From Poriferisocius sp965200775 (GTDB taxonomy: Bacteria > Actinomycetota > Acidimicrobiia > Acidimicrobiales > Bin134): a DNA stretch of 64,000 bases. The notes under the pieces are model-generated. The model saw only the letters and a program-made list of their open reading frames with translations. It had not been told where the DNA came from and did not search any database. The position numbers and the translations under genes are program-made. Shown one piece after another: positions 35,088-43,627 of the stretch. The stretch's first letter is position 1. Each line of letters begins with the position of its first letter. The stretch is from contig OZ241383.1 in NCBI GenBank assembly GCA_965200775.1, positions 1,922,001 through 1,986,000 of the forward strand. The letters run 5' to 3'.

Positions 35088-36220
35088 GGTGCTCCTTTGG
35101 TGCCCGGTACGGGCCGGTCCGGCCTTGGGAGGCGGGGTTTGGTGGCGGTGTAGAGGTACTGGAAGCCGATGGGCTCGATGAAGCGCAGCCCCTCGAACCC
35201 GGCCTCCCGCAGCCAGCCTCCGGTTTGTTCTGCGGTGATGGGGAAGCCGTTGACGGTGCTCGCCATCATGGTGGTGCCCATGAGCACGCTGTGGGGGCTC
35301 CACTGAGGCTCGGGGGCCACGAAATAGTCGGCCAGCAGCAGCCTGCCCTCGGGGCGCAGCGCTTCTTGGGCCCGGGCGATTAGGCGCCGGGAGCCGTCGG
35401 GCCCTTCGGTGCGGCACACATGGCTCAGCACCACGATGTCGTAGCCCTCGGGCTCGATGTGGATGGTGTGGAAGTCGCCGGGACGGAACTCGCACCGGTC
35501 GGCCACGTTGTGTTCGGCGGTGGTGCGCCGGGCCACGTCGATCACCCCGTGCAGATCGTTCACCACCGCGGTGGCGCCGGGACAGGCGGTGAGCACGGCG
35601 ATGGCCCACGGCGCGCCTCCCGCGCCGAGGTCGAGCACCCTGGGTTGGTTCATGGCGCTGTAGCGCAGCAGGAGGTCGGCTCGGGTGGCGGCCCGCAACA
35701 TGGTGGTGAAGGTTCCCTCCACCAGCGGGCGGTAGAACTCGGCCGGGTCGTCGTCGATGGGCTCGGCGGGGCGGCCTGACCGGGTGGTGTCGGCCAGGCG
35801 GGACCAGTTGTCCAGAGGGCCGGGGGCCACCGGCACCAGGGAAACCATCGACGCCGCTCCGTCGGTGGTGAGGTAGCGGGCCGCGGTGTCGTTCAGGGCG
35901 TATCGCCCACCGACGCGTTCCAGCAGACCGAGCACGGCCAGCGAGTCGAGCAGCGCCTCGAGGTGGGGAGCGGACGCCCCCAGGTTTGGGGCCAGCTCCG
36001 GGGCGGTGATCTGCGGTGTGGTGCCGGGGGTGGCGCCGAGTTTGGCCAGGGCGTCGAACACCCCCAGCTCCAGAGCGGCAACCAGGATGTGGAACGAGCC
36101 GAACCCGTTGATGACGGCCCACACCGGCGCCGACGGCGGGGGCTTGTGGTCGGTCCACGGCCTTCCCACCCGCTCGGGGACGTGGGACTTCTTCAGCTCG
36201 GGATAGGGGGAATCAACCAT
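35084..36220 (-). CDS. SAM-dependent O-methyltransferase (acetylserotonin/COMT-like)
   Basis: A 378-residue methyltransferase with an N-terminal winged-helix dimerisation domain (WAVINGFGSFHILVAALELGVFDALAKLG) and a C-terminal Rossmann domain whose SAM motif is VLDLGAGGAPWAIAVL. The GDFHTI and ADYFVAPEPQWSPHS segments are typical of the actinobacterial O-methyltransferase group. It methylates a hydroxyl on a small or aromatic molecule, which cannot be specified. It overlaps the amidohydrolase start by 4 bp and follows the MDR gene by 62 bp. Confidence 0.87.
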   Translation of the reverse strand: MVDSPYPELKKSHVPERVGRPWTDHKPPPSAPVWAVINGFGSFHILVAALELGVFDALAKLGATPGTTPQITAPELAPNLGASAPHLEALLDSLAVLGLLERVGGRYALNDTAARYLTTDGAASMVSLVPVAPGPLDNWSRLADTTRSGRPAEPIDDDPAEFYRPLVEGTFTTMLRAATRADLLLRYSAMNQPRVLDLGAGGAPWAIAVLTACPGATAVVNDLHGVIDVARRTTAEHNVADRCEFRPGDFHTIHIEPEGYDIVVLSHVCRTEGPDGSRRLIARAQEALRPEGRLLLADYFVAPEPQWSPHSVLMGTTMMASTVNGFPITAEQTGGWLREAGFEGLRFIEPIGFQYLYTATKPRLPRPDRPVPGTKGAP

Positions 36221-36282
36221 GGATGTGTCGAGAATGCGGGCATCAGGGCATCAGGGCAGGCAGACAGCCGAGCAGGCGGGCA

Positions 36283-37317
36283 TCAGGGCTTCAGCATGAT
36301 CTTGCCGAAGAAGTCGTTGGCCAGCATCTTGGCCTGGGCCTCGGCTGCGTCAGACAGCTCGAACACCGAGTCGATCGCCACGTTGAAGTCGCCCCGGCAG
36401 AAGGTGTCCCACACCGGGGCAAACTCCTCGGGACGGTACGGGTCGGATCCCAGGATCTTGATGCCGGAGTGGAACACGTAGCCGAGCGACGGAATGACCG
36501 CCTCGTCGCCCGAGGAGTTGCCGCAGGTCACCAGCCTGCCGCCGATGCCCAGTGCGAACAGCGACGGGCCGAACAAGGCCGTCCCCACATGGTCGAACAC
36601 CATCTGTACGCCGGCGCCGGCGGTGAGTTCCCTGGCCCAGGCGGCCACGTCGCCGGTTCGGTTGTTGAGCGCGTGGGCCGCTCCCAGGGCCAGGGCATGT
36701 TCGCACTTCTCGTCGGTGCCCGCGGTGGCCAGCACCGTGGCCCCGGCGTCAACGGCGAGCTGGATGCCGGCCACCGACACCCCCGACCCGGCGGCGTGAA
36801 TCATCACCGTCTCGCCCGCTTCGAGCCCTCCCACCTTGAACAGGGCATGGGCGGCGGTGAGCCAGCAAGTGGGGAAGGTGGCGGCGGTGTCCAGCGACAT
36901 GGCGGTGGGCACCGGGTACACGTGGGATGCGGGCACCAGGCAGCGCTCGGCGTAGCCCCCATCGACGGTGGCCCCGATGATGCCCAGCTCCCCGTACAGG
37001 TCGCCCCGTTCCCCCAACTTGGAGCGGTCGTCCACCCCGGCCAGCGACGGGTCGACCACCACCCGGTCGCCCACCGCGACCCCTTCGACGGTGGCCCCGA
37101 CCTCAGACACCACCCCAGCCACGTCCATCCCCGCAATGTGGGGCAGGGTGAAACCGGGCATGGCGAACCAGCCGTTGCGCTGCACCACGTCGAGGCGGTT
37201 GAGAGCGGTGGCGACCACGTCCACCACCACATCCACCGGGCCGGGTTCGGGGTCGGCAACCTCCTCGTAAACGAGCACTTCCGGGCCGCCGGTTTCGTGG
37301 TATCGCATCGCCTTCAT
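36283..37317 (-). CDS. Zinc-type MDR alcohol dehydrogenase/quinone reductase
   Basis: A 344-residue MDR protein. The N-terminal half has ALNRLDVVQRNGWFAMPGFTLPHIAGMDVAGVV and VDPSLAGVDDRSKLGERGDL, and the Rossmann half has IHAAGSGVSVAGIQLAVDAGATV and VFDHVGTALFGPS. This subfamily includes quinone reductases and dehydrogenases that lost the Cys-rich structural zinc site. It reduces or oxidises a small carbonyl substrate with NAD(P). A GGGAGG site precedes the ATG. It lies 18 bp after the ABC permease gene in the same direction. Confidence 0.88.
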   Translation of the reverse strand: MKAMRYHETGGPEVLVYEEVADPEPGPVDVVVDVVATALNRLDVVQRNGWFAMPGFTLPHIAGMDVAGVVSEVGATVEGVAVGDRVVVDPSLAGVDDRSKLGERGDLYGELGIIGATVDGGYAERCLVPASHVYPVPTAMSLDTAATFPTCWLTAAHALFKVGGLEAGETVMIHAAGSGVSVAGIQLAVDAGATVLATAGTDEKCEHALALGAAHALNNRTGDVAAWARELTAGAGVQMVFDHVGTALFGPSLFALGIGGRLVTCGNSSGDEAVIPSLGYVFHSGIKILGSDPYRPEEFAPVWDTFCRGDFNVAIDSVFELSDAAEAQAKMLANDFFGKIMLKP

Positions 37318-37335
37318 CGCCTGCCTCCCAGTCGG

Positions 37336-38274
37336 TTATTTCAGTCCCCGGATGAACGGTCGGGCCAAAGCGGAGGGGGGCCGCACCCGGCGGGCGAACA
37401 CGGCCATGGCCGCGATGGTCACCAGGAACGGCAGCGCTTGCAGCAGCTCGGTGTTGAGTTCGTAGCCCAGCCCCTGCACCGACAGCCGGAACGAGAGGGC
37501 GCCGGCGAACAGGATGCAGCCGGCCATGGTGCCCCACAAGGTCCAGCCGCCGAAGATCACCGCGGCGATGGCGATGAACCCCCGCCCGCCGATGATCGAG
37601 TCGTCGAACGCGGCCAGCCGGGCGAACAGGAAGTAGGCCCCGCCCAGGCCGGAGGTGATCCCTGCGTAGTAGATCGACTGGCGGCGGCGGCGGTTCACGT
37701 CGATGCCGCTCACGTCGGCCGACTGGGGGTTCTCCCCCGCGGCCCGCAGCTCCAGACCCCAGCGGGTGCGATACACCAGCCACCAGGACAGCGGGACCAG
37801 CCCGTAGAGGAGGTAGAACGGCCACGGCTCACCGAACAGGGCCTCGCCGAACAGAGGGATGTCTACCAGCACGGGGATCTCCACCACCGAGGCTCGGCTC
37901 ACCTGGGGGTCGATCTCGCGGTCGAGAAAACCGGCCAGGCCGAACACCAAGATGTTGAGGGTGAGGCCCACCACGAACTGATCGGCGGTCAGCCGGTGAC
38001 TCATCTCGGCCTGCACCACGGCGATGAGCAGCCCGCCCACCGCGCCCAGCACCATGGCTACCGCCACCGACTCGGAGAAGTGGTAGCCGAGGGCGCCGGC
38101 GAAGGCACCGCTCAAGAGCATCGCCTCAACCGAGATGTTGAGGGTGCCCGACCGTTCGGCCACCCACTCGCCGGTGGCGGCGAACGCCAATAGAGCGGCG
38201 AACAGGGCTCCGTTGATGAACGTGGACTCGCTGGACAAGATGTCGCCCACTGCGGAGAAGAAGTCGATCAGCAC
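37336..38274 (-). CDS. BMP-type ABC transporter permease (second)
   Basis: A 312-residue integral membrane protein of the RbsC/NupQ-like permease family with about eight hydrophobic helices. The GTLNISVEAMLLSGAFAGALGY segment and SADVSGIDVNRRRRQSIYYAG loop match the nucleoside-type importer permeases. It pairs with the next upstream permease. Its order (lipoprotein, ATPase, two permeases) matches nupNOPQ/yufNOPQ importers for nucleosides and related compounds. It starts 18 bp after the upstream permease stop. Confidence 0.9.
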   Translation of the reverse strand: MLIDFFSAVGDILSSESTFINGALFAALLAFAATGEWVAERSGTLNISVEAMLLSGAFAGALGYHFSESVAVAMVLGAVGGLLIAVVQAEMSHRLTADQFVVGLTLNILVFGLAGFLDREIDPQVSRASVVEIPVLVDIPLFGEALFGEPWPFYLLYGLVPLSWWLVYRTRWGLELRAAGENPQSADVSGIDVNRRRRQSIYYAGITSGLGGAYFLFARLAAFDDSIIGGRGFIAIAAVIFGGWTLWGTMAGCILFAGALSFRLSVQGLGYELNTELLQALPFLVTIAAMAVFARRVRPPSALARPFIRGLK

Positions 38275-38292
38275 GTCATCGCTCCCTCTCGA

Positions 38293-39384
38293 TCACACTC
38301 TCTCGGTGGCGGCGGCTCGGGCCCGTCGCCAGTCTCTCAGGAACACCACCGCTGGGGGCACCAACAGGGCCAGCACCAAAAGCCCCTGCACCACGTCGGT
38401 GATTCGGCTCTCCACCCCGGTGCTGTTCACGAACCCCGCTCCGGTACGCAGCCCGGCGAACACGAAAGCGGCGGCCACCGCTGCGATGGCCCGTTCCCTG
38501 GCCACCAGCGCTACAAGCAGGCCGGTCCAGCCGATGTTGTCGGAGAAGCCTGGCACCAGCCGGTAGTTGCCGAACGAGAACCCTCCTCCGGCGAACATGG
38601 CCGCCCCGGCCAGGCCGGCAAACGCCCCGCCGATGGCCAGGGCCATGGCCCCGTAGGTGGTGGACGACACCCCGGACCGCTGGGCCGCTCGGGCGTTGTG
38701 GCCCAGCATTCGCAGCCTGAAACCCCACACGGTGCGAGCCAGCACGAACGCCACCACCACCGCCAGCGCCACGGCCACGTACACGGTGATGGGGAACTCG
38801 TTGCCGAAAATGTCGGGGCGGGGGATGCGGTTGTCGTCGGCCAACTGCTCGCTCACCTGGTTGCGGTTGCCCCGGTTGGCCTCGGGGGCCAGCAGCAGCC
38901 ATTTCCACTTCAGGCCATAGCCCACCGCCTGGGTGGACACGGTTACCAAAAGCAGCGTGCTCAGCACCTCGGGCACCCCCCGCCAGAACCGCAGCACCCC
39001 GGCCACCGACGCCCACACCGCCCCGCCCAGAGCGCCGAACAGCATCACCACCACCACGTTCAGCGGTCCTGGGCCGCCGATCCGGTAGCCGAAGTACACC
39101 GCGAACGCCGCCCCTATCAGCAACTGGCCCTCCTGGCCGATGTTGATTAGCCCGGCCTTGGCCGAGATCACCGTGCCCAGGGCCACCAACAGCAGTGGGG
39201 CGGCCACGCCAAGGGTCTCCCCCCAGCGGCCTGGGGCTCTGATGCTACCGTCCACCATGGCCTCCACCACCGGCCACCAGTCGCCGCCGGTGGCCTCCAT
39301 GATGATGCTGGCCAGGGCCAGCGCCACCGCCACGCTCACCGCGTACATGGCCACCCACTCCGCGGCCCGCGCCCCCCTGGTCAT
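38293..39384 (-). CDS. BMP-type ABC transporter permease (first)
   Basis: A 363-residue integral membrane permease of the NupP/YufP type. It carries LISAKAGLINIGQEGQLLIGAAFAV, the conserved GxxNIGxEG motif of this family, and NARAAQRSGVSSTTYGAMAL, the cytoplasmic coupling loop. Its ATG overlaps the ATPase stop by 4 bp. It forms the membrane pore with the second permease. Confidence 0.92.
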   Translation of the reverse strand: MTRGARAAEWVAMYAVSVAVALALASIIMEATGGDWWPVVEAMVDGSIRAPGRWGETLGVAAPLLLVALGTVISAKAGLINIGQEGQLLIGAAFAVYFGYRIGGPGPLNVVVVMLFGALGGAVWASVAGVLRFWRGVPEVLSTLLLVTVSTQAVGYGLKWKWLLLAPEANRGNRNQVSEQLADDNRIPRPDIFGNEFPITVYVAVALAVVVAFVLARTVWGFRLRMLGHNARAAQRSGVSSTTYGAMALAIGGAFAGLAGAAMFAGGGFSFGNYRLVPGFSDNIGWTGLLVALVARERAIAAVAAAFVFAGLRTGAGFVNSTGVESRITDVVQGLLVLALLVPPAVVFLRDWRRARAAATERV

Positions 39385-41066
39385 GCGGTGGCTTCTCCGG
39401 TGTTCGGCGGGCTCGCAGCCTCCGAGCCGCCCATGAGTAGGCCGAGGGTCTCCAGGTCGGCGTCGGCTCGGGGCACCTCGCCGGCGATCCGGCCCCGGGA
39501 CATCACCACTATGCGGTCGGCCAGGTCGAGGATCTCCTCCAGCTCACTGGAGATGAGCAGCACGGCCACGCCATCGGCGGCGGCCTGGCGCAGCCGGTCG
39601 GTCATGTACTCGATGGCCCCCACGTCCAGGCCCCGGGTGGGTTGGGCGGCCACCAGCACGCCGGGATCGCCCACCAGCTCCCGGGCCAGCACCACCCTCT
39701 GCTGGTTGCCTCCCGACAGCGACCACAGCGGGGCGTCGGGCCCGGTGCATCCGATGTCGAACTCGTCGATCAGCGTCCGGGCCGTTTCTTGCACGCGGCG
39801 GCGGTCCATAACCCCGTGGCGGGCCACCCGGTGGGGGTTGACCATGAGGAGGTTCTCGGCCACGGTCATGTCCAGCACCACACCGGAGTCGTGGCGATCC
39901 TCGGGGATGACCGCCACCCCTGCTCTGGCCATGGCACCGGGCGAACCGGTGGGGACTTGGGCGCCGTTGACCGCCACACGGCCTGCGCTCAGCGAAACGA
40001 GGCTGGACAAAAGGTCTCCCAGGGTTCGCTGGCCGTTGCCCTCCACCCCGGCCACCCCGACGATCTCGCCGGCTCGCACCTCCAGATCGACGCCGTCCAG
40101 CAGCGTTACCCCGCCGCGGCCCCGGACGGTGGCCCCCTCGATCACCAGCGCGGCGGTGCCGGCCTCAGGATCGTCTCCCGTCTCGGCGCTGGAGCCGGCG
40201 TCGGCATCGGGATGGGCAGCGGCGTGCGCGTCGGCGTTAGTTTCGGGGCCGGCGCCCTCTTCGATGGCCGTGAGGCCGAAGGCAGCCCGCTCCGAGCGCA
40301 GCGACACGTCCCGGCCCACCATGGCCCGAGCCAGGCTGGGGGCGTCGGCCTCGGCAGTGGTCACCCGATCCACCACCTGGCCCTGGCGCATGATGGTGAT
40401 CTCGTCGGTGGCGTAGAGAACCTCGTCGAGCTTGTGGCTCACCAGAACCACTGCCCGCCCCTCGGCGGCCACCACCTCCCTGAGCGTGCCGAACAACTGC
40501 TCGGACTCCTCGGGGGTGAGCACCGAGGTGGGTTCGTCGAACACCAGGATGTGGGGATCACGGCGGAGGCACTTGATGATCTCCACCCGCTGGCGCAGCC
40601 CGGCTGTGAGATCGCCCACCCGGGCGTCGGGGTCGATGTCGAGGCCGTACTGCCCGTTGATTGCCACCACCCGGTCGCGCACCCCGGCGGCTCTCAGGCG
40701 ACCGCCCTCGCCCAACGCCACGTTCTCCCACACGGAGAGCTCGTCCACCAGGCTGAAGTGCTGGTGGACCATGGCGATGCCCAAAGCGGCGGCCGCCTGG
40801 GGGTCGTGGATGGAGCAGTGCCGTCCGTCGATGCTGATGGACCCGGCGTCGGGTAGCACCAGCCCGATCAGCACCTTCATGAGGGTGGACTTGCCCGCCC
40901 CGTTCTCGCCCAGGATGCCGTGGATGCGTCCCCGGTACAGGCTCAGGTCAACCCGGTCGCAGGCGACTATCTCCCCGAAACGCTTGGTGATGCCTGTGAG
41001 TTCAACCGCGAGAGCCGAGGGGTCGAACCCCCCGGCTCCCTTGATTGCGGTGGTTGCGTCGGTCAC
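39381..41066 (-). CDS. BMP-type ABC transporter ATP-binding protein (double ABC)
   Basis: A 561-residue ATPase with two fused ABC domains, as in NupO, RbsA and XylG. The first domain has Walker A GENGAGKSTLMKVLIG, the signature LTAGLRQRVEI and Walker B HILVFDEPTSVLT. The second has the degenerate Walker A GVEGNGQRTLGDL, signature LSGGNQQRVVLA and VLVAAQPTRGLDVG. A variable Ala/Asp/Glu-rich linker (around residues 270-300, ETNADAHAAAHPDADAGSS) joins them and is longer than usual. Both ends overlap neighbours by 4 bp. Confidence 0.93.
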   Translation of the reverse strand: MTDATTAIKGAGGFDPSALAVELTGITKRFGEIVACDRVDLSLYRGRIHGILGENGAGKSTLMKVLIGLVLPDAGSISIDGRHCSIHDPQAAAALGIAMVHQHFSLVDELSVWENVALGEGGRLRAAGVRDRVVAINGQYGLDIDPDARVGDLTAGLRQRVEIIKCLRRDPHILVFDEPTSVLTPEESEQLFGTLREVVAAEGRAVVLVSHKLDEVLYATDEITIMRQGQVVDRVTTAEADAPSLARAMVGRDVSLRSERAAFGLTAIEEGAGPETNADAHAAAHPDADAGSSAETGDDPEAGTAALVIEGATVRGRGGVTLLDGVDLEVRAGEIVGVAGVEGNGQRTLGDLLSSLVSLSAGRVAVNGAQVPTGSPGAMARAGVAVIPEDRHDSGVVLDMTVAENLLMVNPHRVARHGVMDRRRVQETARTLIDEFDIGCTGPDAPLWSLSGGNQQRVVLARELVGDPGVLVAAQPTRGLDVGAIEYMTDRLRQAAADGVAVLLISSELEEILDLADRIVVMSRGRIAGEVPRADADLETLGLLMGGSEAASPPNTGEATA

Positions 41067-42382
41067 CCGCCGCCGTAGGCAGCAGCGGAGATTCCACCGA
41101 GCATGCCGAGCAGTTCACCATCGGTGGCGACGGCTTCGAAGGCGTCGGCCAGCAGTGCGGATCCCTCTGCCGATGGGTTGCAAAGCTCGCCGCCGTTGAG
41201 GCCCTGTTCGGTGGGGAACTGGTAGGTGCCGCCCTCGGTGAGTACCCCGTCGAGGATGAGGGGCAGCACGATCCGGGCGTAGCGCCCGCCGTCGAAGACG
41301 ATGCTTCCCGTCCATTCGATGCCGTCGTCGCGAGAGCAGATGTCGCCGGGGCCTGCGGCGAACACGGCGATGCCCTCGTCGGTGGCCAACTGGCCTACCG
41401 GGTTGAGCGCCCCGCCCAGGTAGGCGTAGGCCAGGGTGGCCCCCTCGGCGATGGCGTTGGTTAGGGCAGCGGTGGCGTTGGCCGAGTTGTCGAAGTCGTA
41501 CGGGAAGCCGCCGGTGGAGACGTATTCCATGGTGTACGACTCGTTCACCGACTGGAGGCCGGCCACGGTGGCGTTGTAGGCCTCCACCTCGAAGCCGAGG
41601 TCGCAGCACCCCAGGAACACGGCGGTGTCGCCGCCATGGTCGGCCAGCGTGGCGCCCATGGCAACCCCGGCGGTGTAGTGGATGGGAGCGCCCCAGTCGG
41701 TGGCCTGGGCCAGTCCGGGGGTTTCCGGGTACCCGGCACCGCAGTTGCAGTACCAGAAGATGTCCGGGTACTGATCGGTGAGGTCAGCCAGGGGCTCGGC
41801 GATCTCGCTGGCCCCGACCAGGATCACGTCAACCCCTTGGGCGGCCAGATCGGACATGGCCTGGGCTGCCTCGGCGGCGCCGATGTTGTCGGTAACAATG
41901 GGGGGAGCGAACCCGTTCTCGGCCGAGAACTCCTCGGCGAAATCAACCAGCGCTTGGTAGTAGCCCTGGTCGTCGCGAGGTCCGGCTGCCGCCACACCGA
42001 TGGTGAGGGTGCCGTCGCCGTTGGCGTCGAAGGTGTCGAGCAGAGCCTGCATCTCCATGTCCATGGGCTCCTCGGTGGGCTCGGGCTCCGGCTCCTCTTC
42101 GGGCTCCTCCGGGGCCGGCTCTTCGGCCGGTTCATCTTCGGGCTCCTCCGGGGCCGGCTCTTCGGCCGGTTCATCTTCGGGCTCCTCCGGGGCCGGCTCT
42201 TCGGCCGGTTCATCTTCGGGCTCCTCCGGGGCCGGCTCCGATGCGGACTGCTCCTCGGTGGGCGCCGGCGTCGAGGCGGTTTGGCCGCCGTCGTCGTCGT
42301 TACCGCATCCCGCCGCGATCAACGCCAGCGCCGAAAGCAGCGCCGCCATCACCCACAACCATCGAATTGGTCGTCTCTTCAT
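41063..42382 (-). CDS. BMP-family substrate-binding lipoprotein
   Basis: A 439-residue lipoprotein of the Bmp/Med family, the ligand-binding part of the ABC importer. The signal peptide ends with the lipobox IAAGC, lipidated at Cys26. A 75-residue Pro/Glu-rich linker with tandem 13-residue repeats (EPAPEEPEDEPAE) then holds the binding domain away from the membrane. The domain starts at LTIGVAAAGPRDDQGYYQAL and includes TYQFPTEQGLNGG. Family members bind nucleosides, purines or related heterocycles. A strong GGAGGGG site precedes the ATG. Confidence 0.93.
   Translation of the reverse strand: MKRRPIRWLWVMAALLSALALIAAGCGNDDDGGQTASTPAPTEEQSASEPAPEEPEDEPAEEPAPEEPEDEPAEEPAPEEPEDEPAEEPAPEEPEEEPEPEPTEEPMDMEMQALLDTFDANGDGTLTIGVAAAGPRDDQGYYQALVDFAEEFSAENGFAPPIVTDNIGAAEAAQAMSDLAAQGVDVILVGASEIAEPLADLTDQYPDIFWYCNCGAGYPETPGLAQATDWGAPIHYTAGVAMGATLADHGGDTAVFLGCCDLGFEVEAYNATVAGLQSVNESYTMEYVSTGGFPYDFDNSANATAALTNAIAEGATLAYAYLGGALNPVGQLATDEGIAVFAAGPGDICSRDDGIEWTGSIVFDGGRYARIVLPLILDGVLTEGGTYQFPTEQGLNGGELCNPSAEGSALLADAFEAVATDGELLGMLGGISAAAYGGG
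42098..42237 (-). repeat. 39-bp tandem repeat in the lipoprotein linker
   Basis: Nearly perfect 39-bp units, three complete and one partial, encode EPAPEEPEDEPAE. They keep the frame, so copy number could change the linker length without damage. Confidence 0.9.
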
Positions 42383-42439
42383 GGTTCCCCTCCTCGGGTC
42401 TTCCCTTTGGTTTACGAACTGACCTGAGTCTTCGCTAAA

Positions 42440-43627
42440 TCATGCCCCTTCGGACAACTCCGTGCCTGCGGGCCAGTGGTTACGGTAGCGCTTCACAAGC
42501 CAACGGTTGAACTGTACGTGGGTCTCCTCTTGCCACGAGTACCGGCCACGCACCGCGAAGCGGGACCGCAAGCCCCGCTGAACCTTGGTGGTGGCGTCTT
42601 GATCCTGGCCCACGAACACCTGAACCCCGTCGTCGCTGGCCTGAAAGAGGTGGTCGAACATTGGGTGTTCCAAGGCGCTGGGATGCAGCAGGTAGCCGAT
42701 CTCCATGTCGATGGTTTCGGCAGATGTGGGGCGCACGATGAAGAAAAACGCCATATCGGGGGCGGTGCCGAAGCACAGCGTGGGTGGGATAAGAGCGAAC
42801 GTTGAGCGCCACCGTTCCTGTTCGGTGAGCTTCGGGAACACCGGGAGGAGGGCCTTGCGGGTGGCGTTGAACCCGCCGTCGATGTGGGTGTAGCCGTTCT
42901 CGCGGAAGATCACGTTGGAATCGTCCGACCACGGAACCGGGAATCGGGCCATTTCGGATGGGCAGAAGTCCTGAATCACCTGGTGGAGCCGGTTGGCGTG
43001 GTACCCGTCGTTGAAGTTCTCGAACATGACCTTCCAGTTCCACGGCAGGTTGGGGAGCGTGAACGTGCCGGGACACACGCAGTTGTCCAGCTCGTAGTTG
43101 GTGACGTACGACTCGTAGCGGCTGAGGGTGGGGGCCAGCGGCGGAGCCTCGGCATCGAAGTTCACGAAGATGAACCCGTGCCACAGCTCGACGGCCAGGT
43201 TGGGCAGGCCCCAGTCGGCCTTGTCGAACTCGTCGGTGCGTTCCATGGCCGGTGCCCCCAGCAAGCGCCCGTCGAGGCCGTAGCTCCAGTGGTGATAGGG
43301 GCATCGGAACGTCCGGCCGCTGCCCTCCCCCTCCACCACCTGCATGCCCCGGTGGCGACAGATGGACGAAAACGCCCGGATGCTGCCGTCTTTTTGGCGG
43401 GCGACGATGATCGGCTCGGTGCTGACCGTGGTGGTGAACCAGTCCCCAGGTTCGGGGATGCGACCGGCCACCCCCACACAGCACCACTCCTGCTCGAACA
43501 GCGAGCGGCGCTCGAAAGCGAGGAACTCCTCGGAGGTGTACAGCTCGGGGGGAAGGGTCACCGCAGTGGCCACGTCGGTGACCGAATCGTCGAACGATGC
43601 CAGCAGATCGCCGGTGAACATGGTCAT
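42440..43627 (-). CDS. Rieske-type ring-hydroxylating/demethylating oxygenase alpha subunit
   Basis: A 395-residue oxygenase component. The [2Fe-2S] Rieske site is C90-R-H92 and C109-P-Y-H112 (SICRHRG, FRCPYHH). The mononuclear iron site is in FENFNDGYHANRLHQ with the bridging Asp and two His. Enzymes of this group hydroxylate aromatic rings or remove N- or O-methyl groups using O2; no reductase gene is adjacent. It overlaps the ligase gene by 4 bp and precedes the importer genes by 58 bp. Confidence 0.93.
   Translation of the reverse strand: MTMFTGDLLASFDDSVTDVATAVTLPPELYTSEEFLAFERRSLFEQEWCCVGVAGRIPEPGDWFTTTVSTEPIIVARQKDGSIRAFSSICRHRGMQVVEGEGSGRTFRCPYHHWSYGLDGRLLGAPAMERTDEFDKADWGLPNLAVELWHGFIFVNFDAEAPPLAPTLSRYESYVTNYELDNCVCPGTFTLPNLPWNWKVMFENFNDGYHANRLHQVIQDFCPSEMARFPVPWSDDSNVIFRENGYTHIDGGFNATRKALLPVFPKLTEQERWRSTFALIPPTLCFGTAPDMAFFFIVRPTSAETIDMEIGYLLHPSALEHPMFDHLFQASDDGVQVFVGQDQDATTKVQRGLRSRFAVRGRYSWQEETHVQFNRWLVKRYRNHWPAGTELSEGA

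Noticed and set aside
42000..42060. EF-hand/dockerin calcium loop in the lipoprotein (DANGDGTLTIGV)
   Set aside because: The first seven positions fit, but position 12 is Val instead of Glu and there is no second loop.
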